A DNA stretch of 64,000 nucleotides, taken from Dirofilaria immitis. Lineage: Eukaryota; Nematoda; Chromadorea; Rhabditida; Onchocercidae. The stretch's first letter is position 1; every line of letters starts with the position of its first letter. Below, piece after piece: positions 24,507 to 35,017 of this stretch. The stretch is taken from the NCBI GenBank assembly GCA_024305405.1, contig JAKNDB010000087.1, forward strand, positions 992,001 to 1,056,000, given 5' to 3'. The notes beneath the pieces are model-generated. The model was given only the letters and a program-made list of their open reading frames with translations. It ran no database searches and was not told where the DNA came from. Position numbers and translations under genes: made by a program.

Positions 24507-27500
24507 TAGAAGCAACAGATGATGAAACTGTCGAAAATAATTTGGCAGTCTCAATGATATTTGTTCTTGCATTTGAATTTCTTTTGTTTGTATCAATATC
24601 ATAGTTTTGTCCTTACTATTGTAGTGAAAATCGGAAGCCTAATATCATAATCGATATTTTATGCTTATGAATATTGGAATATAAATTCGTATTCTATGAA
24701 TTCAAATCTATATTTTCGATTATAACTTCACCACTGTGAATAGTGAATCATTTTCAGCCATTTTTTGATGAATCTCGCAAATTGTTTTTCCAAACTCAGT
24801 AAAATTTTTAAAATATCTCACGTATTATATTGATGATGATGAGATTGATTAAAAATGCATATATGAGATAATGATATAAACGATCTAATGATATATCAGT
24901 TAATTTTGGATGGAATAAATAACAGTTGCGAATATTGGCTTTTTAGTTTTTCAAATGAAACATTTATTGAATAAGAATTGAGGCCACTATGTATAAGAGA
25001 ATAGTATCACTTTGCAATATTTTCAATATATTTTCTTCACCTCAACCAATTCAAAAATTTTGAAATTCGTACTGCTCTTATGAAATGCAAAATACAATGC
25101 ATACAATTCGTTTGCTTGCTTTTTTACTTATTAAAATATAAATATAACATCAATTACTTCACGCAAGTTCACAACCTTTCGACTTAATTTTTCACATATT
25201 TTTCTTTTGTTTCAAAATGTCTAGAATTAATTCAAGTGGCATCCATCTCCTTCAGCTTTTTTTTTTTCAAAAAATTTTTTTCGCATTAGCTGAGGATGAA
25301 AAAAATATGTTAGGAATATTGCAATCATATATTAACCATTAAATATTCTTTACTTCAAACTGATTCATTCCTTTTATCTCAACGCTTTTATTTTCATCTG
25401 CTATTTCAATAATTTTTATATCTAAAATTGATGTGAACTTTACTAACTTATATCTTATCATAGACACATCAATATTCTTCTTTTATATGCAAAGATGTTC
25501 AGTTCTTTTTTATCAATTTTCATCAAACCATTATAGTATTCTGTTCAATTGAGATGTAGAAGATATTTCTTCTTCTATTTAATATCAAAATCAATCAAAT
25601 TTCAAAAACGTTTGTTTATAAATAATAGAGGAAGATTGTGGCTTGAAAATACAATAAAGACAAAGTTCAAATCCAACTAATTCTATTACTTGTTATTTAT
25701 ATCCTACATCTCAATCCCTCGCATCTCCTACTTTCAGATTATCGATTTCTCCCAGAATTCTAATATCTCCTTACTTAACTTGCGGTTCAGCACTCGGTCT
25801 TCGAAAGAAAGATGATAATCTCATTTTTCACTATCAATTTATTATACACAACACTTTTCTCCAAATATCCAAAAAGCTGTTCTGAAATTCTATTAAATAA
25901 GTGAATCAAAAGTGAACGATTCAAAAATTCTGGAAAAATAATTAACTTTCAACTAGCTGACATTAGTGAAGTTATCAAGTCACTTCGATTTCTCGAAAAA
26001 ATCGGAGAAAAAAAACTTGTTCTTTCATCTATTTCCTGGGTTTTTCATCAATATTTGTCATCTATTATTCGACTTATCTTTCTTTTTTCATTTTAAATCA
26101 TTATGTTTAAAAAATTTGTTATCTTTCATAGATATTATCGATAACTGTTTGGTGTTGCATTTATCGCAATGGTCCATAAACAGTCCTCGAAATGTTTCTT
26201 TGTTTTATGAATTTCGATTATCAAATATTCCACTTGCTGATATAAAGAGATAATTTCTAGTCTATTGATTTTAATTTAAATCTTTTCTCACATATTACAT
26301 TTCAAATAGAATTTCTATCTTCTAATCATCAAATCACAGTGAATTGTATTTCCAGAGACACTATTTTTTTTTAGATGGAATTTTTAAATTTCGATCTATT
26401 CATTACTTATCAATTAGATTCGGAGAATCAAAGCGAAATAAAGTATCAATTAAAAAAAAGTAATGGAATTTGTCAGAAATAATGAAGGAGCTCTTCTAAA
26501 TTTTACGATTGTACCTTCCCCATTATATTAGTAAATCTGTACTTTGAAATCTATTGATTAACAAAGCAGAATTCGCATGCGAACGTCTTAAAAAGAAATT
26601 TAATTTAATGAAATCTAAAATGCGGGAGAAAGTTTGCCCATTGCAAGGATGAAGCAATGAGAAATGCAGAACAGAAGCAAAAAATGATGGAATTTGTCGA
26701 AATTGAATTTTGTGAAGCAAATGTTTTGTTATATTTTCAAAGAGAAATTATGATCTCTCACTGTTGAATTTAATTTAATTTTGAAATTGAGGAAATAAAA
26801 CATTTCACTCTTCGCTGAGTTTTTTGCCTCCAAGATAAATATTGATTGATCGATATTGATGTTAAATATGTAAGCATATGATTTGTATTAATAAGCTTAC
26901 CTAGTTACTTTTTTGTTCTTTACCATTCTTTCTGAAATCCTTTTCAGCTCAATACTTGTTTCAGTTATACACACAAAAATTATCACCATCATTACATTGC
27001 AACAAAAACATTTCATATAATGTAAATTATAATTTAAAATTTAAAATTCGATCATTACTAAAAAAAAAAGAGAGCAAGATTGTAAGAAAAATTAGATTAG
27101 CATTGATATTTGTAGCTATTTTTAAACTAAAATACTCGAATACCTTAGACTTAAAGGATTTTAAAAGGTTTTCACTTTAAACATAAATAATTGTTTTGCA
27201 AAAGGAATTTTTGTCAGCAAGATATCAAGTAATATATAACATATCTTGCACATATCAGATTTTACTGATTTGATTTTAGTAAGCAATACTTCTAATCAAT
27301 TATCATCTATTAATTTATAATTTTAAAATTCGACATATTGAAAATTAAAAAATCAAATCTTATCCTCTGAATTTTCATATGTCCGTTTATGATAATACGA
27401 TTGTAGTCAAAATTTCAACGGTTAAAACTTCCACTCAGGATTTATGATAAAACATATCGACTGTTCGAAAATCCGAATTTTGTTTATAATATAAAATATT

Positions 27501-27924
27501 AAGACAAAGAATATCATTTCAATAAATTAACTGATTTATGATCCTTATAAATTGATTGCAAGGAGTAGGCCATTTACACTTGTCTTTATTGTTCCGAAAA
27601 TTTAGTAACAGTCATTTCTCACATCTGTCAATTCATCATCACCCATAGTAAGACTAAAGATCAAATAATTTTTCTTCCTATGTTCGAAATTACCATTGTT
27701 TATTTATATCTATCTTAGGTCAAGAATTTCTTGTTTCAATCAAATCATACAATCAATATTTTAATCTTCGTTCAATAACTGATTTCAAATTTTTGTTATA
27801 CTTTGCGATAGTAGTATATATAGCAAAGTTTTTCATAAAAGGGAGGCTTTTTTTGGTCATTTAATTTGTCTTCATCTTTTTTATTCGTTTCATTTTTCGT
27901 TTGATAATTGATTTCATTATTCGT
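24507..27924. other. Spacer inside unit 2, no gene seen
   Basis: AT-rich, with several 60-100 codon ORFs (for example 25966-26253) lacking splice context, composition bias or similarity to known families. A block near 27270-27340 resembles 19400-19460 of unit 1. Confidence 0.45.
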
Positions 27925-27957
27925 ATTATACGTACGTATATTATACGTACGTATAAT
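27925..27957. repeat. Perfect 16-bp-arm palindrome built on TACGTACGTA
   Basis: Left arm ATTATACGTACGTATA, one central T, right arm TATACGTACGTATAAT. Each arm also contains the self-complementary TATACGTACGTATA, so several hairpins or a cruciform are possible. Confidence 0.9.
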
Positions 27958-28249
27958 ATATATGTATATATACAACGGTTTCGGAGGAATAGGTCGACAC
28001 AACAGGAACTACGGTTCAAAGGCAGAAATAATAGCAATGGTGATGCAGAGAAAAACGATAGACCTAAGGTACTGATATGCCATCTCAATAAGCAATAAAA
28101 TATTCGTGACTTTCTTGTTTCTGTATTCGTGCTTATGATTCCTGTGTTTACGCATTTGATTCAGCCTTATATATATATGTACTACGAATAATGAATACGA
28201 ATCATGAAATCAATTATCAAACGAAAAATAAAGGAACGGTTTAATTAGC

Positions 28250-28491
28250 CAGGTTTGAACCACTACCAAAAATTCATTAACATACCAATTCTCCTAACTA
28301 AACCAAACAATGACTCATTTCATTCAATAATCCAAGCAGTACTCTATCTCAAATACACAAAATGTGCTATCACATCCACAACACAGACAGACTCAAACAA
28401 CGATTTACAAAAACGATTTCACCCATTTTTCACCCGTCCCATCAGCCAAACCGCGCAAATTCAAAATACTTTCACAACATCAACTAAAATT
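28250..28491. other. Tract with extreme C-over-G skew
   Basis: Lines 28261-28440 hold about 54 C but only about 10 G on the plus strand, unlike the surroundings. A 79-codon plus-strand frame is open here mainly because of the missing G. The tract ends exactly where the near-identical repeat starts (28492). It could be a fragment of mitochondrial origin or of another repeat; no gene was identified on either strand. Confidence 0.6.
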
Positions 28492-28855
28492 TAACGAATA
28501 TTGGAATTTGATAGCATAAACAAGTGAATACTAAAAATTTGCAATAAATAAAGGCTAAGACTTGAAATTGAAAATTAAGTTTAATTAATTGAAAACGATG
28601 AAATTATTATTTGAATTCCATGTACTTTTGGAGAAAGCATATTCTGTGAATCATTGCATTGATGAGTTGGCTGTTTTTCTGATTAAGAATTATTAAGAGA
28701 ATCATTTAATCGGATTATACACCGATTATATGCCAGAATATTCGATAATAAAATTTATTACAGATATTATTTCACGCTTTCGTAGTAATTGTGAAAAGCG
28801 AAAAGAGAGGAAGACAGGATGGAATCGAAGGAAACGGCAAGAAAGTGATGAATTC
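28492..28855 (+). repeat. Near-identical direct repeat, copy 2 (partner 20078-20478)
   Basis: 364 bases, nearly identical to the end of unit 1 apart from the 37-base gap. Confidence 0.9.
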
Positions 28856-29083
28856 TATAATATTTAAAATCAATGTAGATTTCACATTGAGATATCAAAA
28901 ATAAAAATATATTGGTCGATTTCTGTGAAGACGTTAAAATTCCCGAATTTTAGCTTTGCACAATTGATGAAGTTCTGAAATTACTAAATTTTTTAAATAA
29001 ATTTACAATCTTAGTCCCTGAAATTACTAAATTTAATAGATTTACAATTTAAAAGATTTTTATTCTGTATTTTTAGAATAATG

Positions 29084-30050
29084 TTTTTTTGAAGCAGTAG
29101 CTTAGCTATGCTTTGGGCACATATTTTTGAATTGTTTAGCCATACTTTGGATGTACATTTTTTCATACTTTAGTGCAACAATTAATTTCGAATATAATAT
29201 TATTTATTCAAGAATTCTTCTGAAAGGCCAAGAGTTTTGAAAAGTTAAAATGATTTTTATTTTTAATTAACTATTTTATTGACATTTTCAATTTTCAGTA
29301 ATATTAAGCATTGCTTTAAGAATATTCGAGCTTTCTCTAAATGAGACAAATTATATCACTGCGATGACAACGGTATAATAATATATTTCAAGATTTCCGT
29401 ATAGCGTAATTATATGCCGGAAATGTATCGGATGTGTGGAATGTCGTATTATATCATATACAATGACCAATAAATGATGGTCGATCAGTATATGTTACAA
29501 CCAATCACTGATCAATGATTAATAATGCATATTAAATACATTTTATTAGATATTTTAAAAGTAATGTAGGGATAAAGTATCGTACAGACTGAAATTGATA
29601 AATAAGTCAATTTACTTAAATTTAACTTCAAGTTCGCCTAGGAATAATGAAAAAATATTAGCCGATTTCATTGAAAAATGATAATAGATTTATATTAGGC
29701 TAACGCTTAATATAAAACTTTAAATTATTTTCAAACCGTAATTACATTTCAGCCCAAAAATTGGTCATCCCTCTAGCAAATAGAATTGCGATATATGGCT
29801 TCGTTTTTAATTCATTACCGCAATTCATCGGTATTTCTTTGGACGAATTGGTAACAAAATTGTTTTTCATTTATTTTGAAACTTTTTTATAGCACTGGAG
29901 ATGATAATTCATATAAAATTTGTTTATAGAAATCTCGGAAGGTTTTTATTACCTATTGCGTCGTCCAATTTTACAACATTTGGTGACACATCATCTGACT
30001 ACAGCGAAAGTTATGATGATAAACTGTTATTGTGCACACTGTTAAATTAG
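29084..30050 (+). repeat. Near-identical direct repeat, copy 2 (partner 13320-14284)
   Basis: 967 bases, nearly identical to the start of unit 1. Lying just after 28492-28855, it recreates a unit-end/unit-start junction and looks like the truncated start of a third unit. Confidence 0.9.
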
Positions 30051-31545
30051 TAAGATGTATTCATTGTGTTTTAGAATCAACTTTTCAAATTATTCCTTAT
30101 GCTTTATTATATATAAATTTTCTAATTGTAACGTGAAAGCATTACCTTCCATTATCTTATAACCAACTTCTTTAATTTCTGGTGTCCCATAAGGCTATTA
30201 ATTCCTACTGCTGCAACTTTACGAAACGCTTGTTCTAAAAGCTCAACTGTTAAAAATAAAACGTCCACGAATTACGAAAGTAAGTACTGCAAAGGTGGCT
30301 TCAAACCTTGAGCGCTTCAAATGAAATAATACTCATTACTACCAAGCTGATTGGGCAATCTAACGATTATACTATAAGAACAAACTATTCAAACTTTCTA
30401 TAAATATAATGAAAGAAAAAACTCCTAAATTTAGGCTGATGAAAAAAAAATGGCAATCCTATCGAAATTAGAAAACTCTCATAACAATTTCGGTACCATT
30501 CCAAAAGACTGCATTGTATTAATTATGCTCACTCTACCTTTGGTTCAGGAGTGTTTTTGTTAATATCATTGTTATCTTTCTAATGTGTCTGTCAATATGT
30601 ATTTCAATGACAACAATATTCACTGCAATTGTTGTAATTTCTTTAATTTCTTTTAAAATACATAAAGTCTACCGCTATGAGTTAAAATACGAATTACGCG
30701 CAAAGTGCCAAGTTTAGCCTTTGGTGAGCTTGTTCGCTGGAGGTTCAAGCCGCTCTATCCACACTTGCATAACTTAGGTTTTAAGGGAAAATTTATAATC
30801 AGTAGATACACTTGTTTGTGTAAAAACCCGTCCTTATGGATTGTATGTAACTTTATAAAGTTAAATGTCGTACAATCACATTACATGCTCTGCAAACGCC
30901 AGTCCATCTAGAAACCTTACACTGGCTGGTGACCGAATGTCCCCAACTAACCATACCATCAGCAGAACCCCGTCCTCCATCTCTCTTTTCCCACATTTCC
31001 TCCCCTTATCACGGTGTTTCAGACCGTTCGACAAGTTCAATTACGGGGACGCTACGCTACATTGACGGATCCTATCTTTCATTGTCACTTGATCAAAAAA
31101 ACTCGTTAGTAAGTTATTCGAGATATTTGGTTCATTCACTTCACTTATAGATTGGTTTTCCGCTATTAAAATACTTCATCGGTTCGTTTTGCTTTCATCA
31201 ATGACTTTTACGTGAATTCCGTTGGGAGCATTTTCTTTTAGCAACATAACAAAGGAGAATCTGTGCTGCTCTTTCTCGAGAAAGAATGGGAGGAACAAAG
31301 GTTTCGGTCATCACAGTTACATTCGGCATATACTGTACAGTCTCTTTAGTATTTCGTATTTATTATTATGCAAGTGCTTGATTTTTCATACAGAATCTAA
31401 ACCATAATTATTTAGAAGAATGATGGCGACGATAAGGGTCAAAGCCTGAAAATGACTTATGACTCTATGATGCTTCATTTATTTCCTTTCAGTTTCGTAA
31501 TCCACTAGCATATTCTTAATAAAAGTGTACAATCACATCAGGACA
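30051..31545. other. Intergenic, with one coding-like patch and one GC-richer stretch
   Basis: On the minus strand around 30255-30110 there is a coding-like run (VELLEQAFRKVAAVGINS) that may continue in another frame (GTPEIKEVGYKIMEGNAF); I cannot name the family. From about 30690 to 31080 the sequence is markedly richer in C and G and has overlapping ORFs in several frames but no recognisable product. It may be promoter sequence of the SDR gene or an old insertion. Confidence 0.35.
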
Positions 31546-33837
31546 ATGTCACTGTCTACAGTATTTGTGGTTTGTTTTTTCTTTTTAAATTTTCATGCTG
31601 TTAATAATTCTAGTGTTTAATCATTAAATGAGTGAGAAATATATAGTCATTTGCTAGATGTATAAGTTATCCAATCAAAGTAATATCAATGTTTCCTTGA
31701 GGAGAATTTCATCGACAACAAGTTCATCACTTTTTCACAGATTACTGAGATTATCTAGCTATTTAGGTGATCAATTTTTTTGTGCTGCATGGCATAGGTA
31801 TTCTCTAACGAATATTACTACGACCTTGCATCACACTGAAATAATGATGACTGACTAATTTTAGTTGTGAATTATCACTGCAAATTAGAATACGATATGT
31901 TAAAATTCAGATCAAATCAAAATATTAATGACTTTGATTTGTTAGTTTTTTAACGACCATATCGATGAATTCATCATTTTGCAGGTAACTGGTGCAAATA
32001 AAGGGATTGGTTACGGGATCGTAAAGGTCTTGCTGAGAAGGTATACAGTGCAGTGATTTATCTTACGGGTATTATTTGCAATAAATTTGCTCATATTACA
32101 ATCGATATTTATTGTAACTAGCTAGCGATATTTATTGAAAATAGAAATGGGGGCGCATTAAAGATGTTGCTACACTATATTAATTAATACTCCGTTTTCT
32201 CGACAGTTAGTTAGCGCAATGAAGCCTTTCTTCACTTTCTACTTTTACAGCGAGGAATGACAAACTAGGTATGGAATCGTTAAACAAAGTTATCAAAGAA
32301 TTGGGTAATAAGCGTCATTCTGATATTCGTTTTCATCAACTTGATATTACCGATCGTAATAGCTGCGAAAATTTTGCTTCTTTTTGATAAAAGAACACAA
32401 TGGATTGGATGTACTGATTAATAATGCAGGATTTGCTTTCAAGGTCATTAAATAGTTGAAACGAGAGTATTTTTACTTTCATTTTGAATCAAATCATATT
32501 ACGATAAACAAATAGAATCACATTGTAGTTTGTTGTAACTTTGATTTATATATAAATATTATCGATTTGAAAATAATTTAACTGAAAGCAATATCAATAT
32601 CACGTCTACATTTGACTTGAAAAAGAGTAAGAACTTCGTAAAGTCTTGCATTTTAGTATTCAGCAACAGAATCACCAGAGGAACAGGCTCGCGTAACGAT
32701 TGGTATCAATTACGATGGTACTAAGCAAGTCTGCGATATATTATTCCCTCTCATTCGAGATGGTGGAAGGTTTTTTTAATCTTAGTAATCAAAATCTTAG
32801 TATACTAAAAACATTTTGTCGTATAACATGAACAATATTAGTTATTGTCTTTTCAGTTAATTACATTTCTAATTATATTTCTGTATTTAGAGTGGTTAAT
32901 GTAAGCAGCTCAGAAGGTATTTTAGCTGGATATTATAGTAATGAAATTATTGCCAAACTTACCAGTCCTTCATTAACGGTTGCTGATATCGACAAATTCA
33001 CACATGACTACATTAAGTAAAAACTTTAATTAATTCAAATGTCTTTCATATTTTAAATTGGATTATCATAATTAGATAAAAGAGAAAGTAATTCGAAGGA
33101 AATGAGAAATAATTGGAGAGAAGAATTCCTATTCTGGAATATTGATTAGTATACCAAAGTTTTTATAAGTATTTCTATTGAACAAAAAAATGCTTATCAT
33201 TAAAGGCACTATTCCAGAGCTTGTATTGGAGATAAGCGGAAAGAGAATGGCTTTCCTCAATCAGCATATAAAGTATCAAAAGCTGCAGAAATAGCACTTA
33301 CATTCATCCAAGCAAAAGAACTGAAATCTCGAAACATTTTGGTGAACGCGGTTCGTGATTCCTTTTCTTCATTGCTCGAAATTAAATTTATTGTAATGTT
33401 GTACTGAAAAATGTTCGGAGTAATATAAGTTAGAAGAATAATTTTATCTCTTTGTTCAACTTCTTTTCTACTTACCCGTTTTAGTTTTAGTTTTAGCGAA
33501 TTTGAATTTTCCTTCGTATGATCGAAAAAATTATGTGCTATAACAAGGGAATGGCTTATCGATAATGCTAATTTGTAATTTTCCGTGAAATTTGTAAAGA
33601 TAAATACTTTTGATTTTTTATTCAAATGAATGGCAATTTTTTCAGTGTCATCCCGGATTCGTAAATACCGACATGACAAGTCATCGTGGCCCTTTAACAA
33701 TTGATGAGGGTGCTGAAACGCCCATCTATTTAGCAACGTTGAAAGATAACGGACCGACTGGAAAATTTTTTATAAAAAAAAGAGATCGATTGGAATGTTC
33801 CGTTTGTCATGGATTAATTTTGAAGTTCTTCAAGTAG
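31546..33837 (+). CDS. Carbonyl reductase-like short-chain dehydrogenase/reductase, with two apparent 1-nt deletions
   Basis: NADPH-dependent carbonyl reductase (CBR1-like SDR). Exons 31546-31569, 31985-32068, 32251-32443, 32657-32769, 32891-33016, 33218-33350 and 33646-33837. Family motifs are all present: cofactor loop VTGANKGIGYG (the first V follows exon 1, MSLSTVFV), RFHQLDITDR, LINNAGFAFK, VVNVSSSEG, catalytic SAYKVSK (Tyr-X3-Lys), then CHPGFVNTDM and EGAETPIYLA as in CBR1. Two breaks occur: in exon 2 the frame before IYLT is one base short (about 32048-32053), and in exon 3 a T-run at about 32379-32385 is one base short, giving TGA before IKEHNGLDV. All other junctions keep phase. Without the breaks the product would be about 288 residues, close to the family norm. 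Either a recent pseudogene or assembly indels; the second break lies in a homopolymer. Donors are weak (GTTTGT, GTCATT, GTTTTT, GTTCGT). AATAAA at 34235-34240. Confidence 0.75.
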
Positions 33838-35017
33838 TAATTTGATACTTTGATCTTTTTTGTTGTTAACTTTCTGATTAGACTGAACTGAGGTTTGAAT
33901 TTGGTGGAAGTTGTATTTGGTGGAGAAGGGTTCTTTGTGGACGAATTCGGGATTTGTAAGGTTATAGCACAAGAAGAATGTAATAACAATTTATTTTAAA
34001 GAAAACGGGAACGGTGATTTTAGTAAAGCTGTAAGAAAACTGTGTAAACTGCGGAAAATAAGCCCGCTCGACTACAAAGTCATAGTCTTTTATAAAAAAG
34101 ATTTTGTAAGGAGGAGATTTACAAGGATGGATATATTTAGACATAAGACAATCTTTTATGGAATGACAACAACCGCCGGAAACGGCGCCATGAGAATGGT
34201 TTACATTTCATAAGCAATGAATGATTCATAGAAAAATAAAGATTTAGAAATATTTATAATTAAAAATTAGTTTCGAGAAAATTCTCGACATTTTTATTTA
34301 ATTATTGAAGTGACTTTTCCGTGGTGAAACAAGAAAGCAATGAAGACGATTATTATTGGAGAAGATTGATTATATAGTTTTACTATTGAGAAAACTATTT
34401 CATTCTATCCTCATTATAAATGTTATCTGCTGAAATAATCACATTTTGTTTTCACTTCAGTTGGTTGTGGTAATTCTTTTTTTCATGAAGTAGAGAATAT
34501 AAAATAATTATATTCTCGCTTTTGTGAAATAAAAATACAATAACTGTATAATGGCATTTGGGTAAAAGATGAAACAGCATAAAATTTCTTCAGTTACTTA
34601 AAATTAATTTAAAAGAAAAAAGTTCTATCCTTGGTTACGATTGCACTAGTAGCTGCTAAATTGCTAATAAGAAATTACTTTACCATTATGCAATCATATA
34701 TGTAAAGATGCGGGTGCTTTTGACTATTATGCACAATATGATTAAACATAATTAGCTCTCTGCTTTTGTACGGTCTTCATATAACAATAAAGAACTTTCG
34801 ATTAGAACAATAATGTCGTATTTATCGATTAGGTATTGTCAGAGTAAAACTATGTCATGTTAACTTTTATTAAAAACACTTCGCTTTGAGATAATTCAAT
34901 GATGTTTCTAAATATTCAAGTTAGGAAATATGAATGATAAATATTCAATAATGTTTCTATTTGTGATCCGTATTTTCGAACATAAACTAATAAAATTTTC
35001 TTAGATTAGTAGCTAGA
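33838..35017. other. Intergenic between convergent SDR and receptor genes
   Basis: Mostly AT-rich. It contains a GC-rich hairpin (34174-34187, listed separately) and the likely SDR poly(A) signal. No gene seen. Confidence 0.5.
34174..34187. other. CGCCG-GAAA-CGGCG hairpin
   Basis: A perfect 5-bp GC stem closed by a GAAA (GNRA-type) tetraloop, standing out in AT-rich flanks between the convergent 3' ends of two genes. Function unknown; it could be chance. Confidence 0.5.

Larger units (their letters stand above)
20490..28855 (+). repeat. Old tandem segmental duplication, unit 2
   Basis: Follows unit 1 directly and carries the same blocks in order (see unit 1), including the working copy of the collagen-like gene. 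It differs by an inserted dispersed repeat (22605-22972), lacks the 43-bp minisatellite, and has longer 3' sequence (25000-28490). The left edge is approximate, since the first 100 or so bases of unit 1 have no clear counterpart. Confidence 0.7.

Noticed and set aside
28255..28494. 79-codon plus-strand ORF
   Set aside because: It is open because the tract lacks G; no start context and no recognisable domain.
30742..30751. tRNA B-box-like GGTTCAAGCC
   Set aside because: The flanking bases do not form a T-stem or acceptor stem and no A box lies at the right distance.
32041..32256. Alternative SDR splice (donor 32041, acceptor after GCGAG) that would avoid the first frameshift
   Set aside because: It keeps frame but deletes the conserved IYLTAR-type strand needed for cofactor binding, and does not cure the second frameshift.
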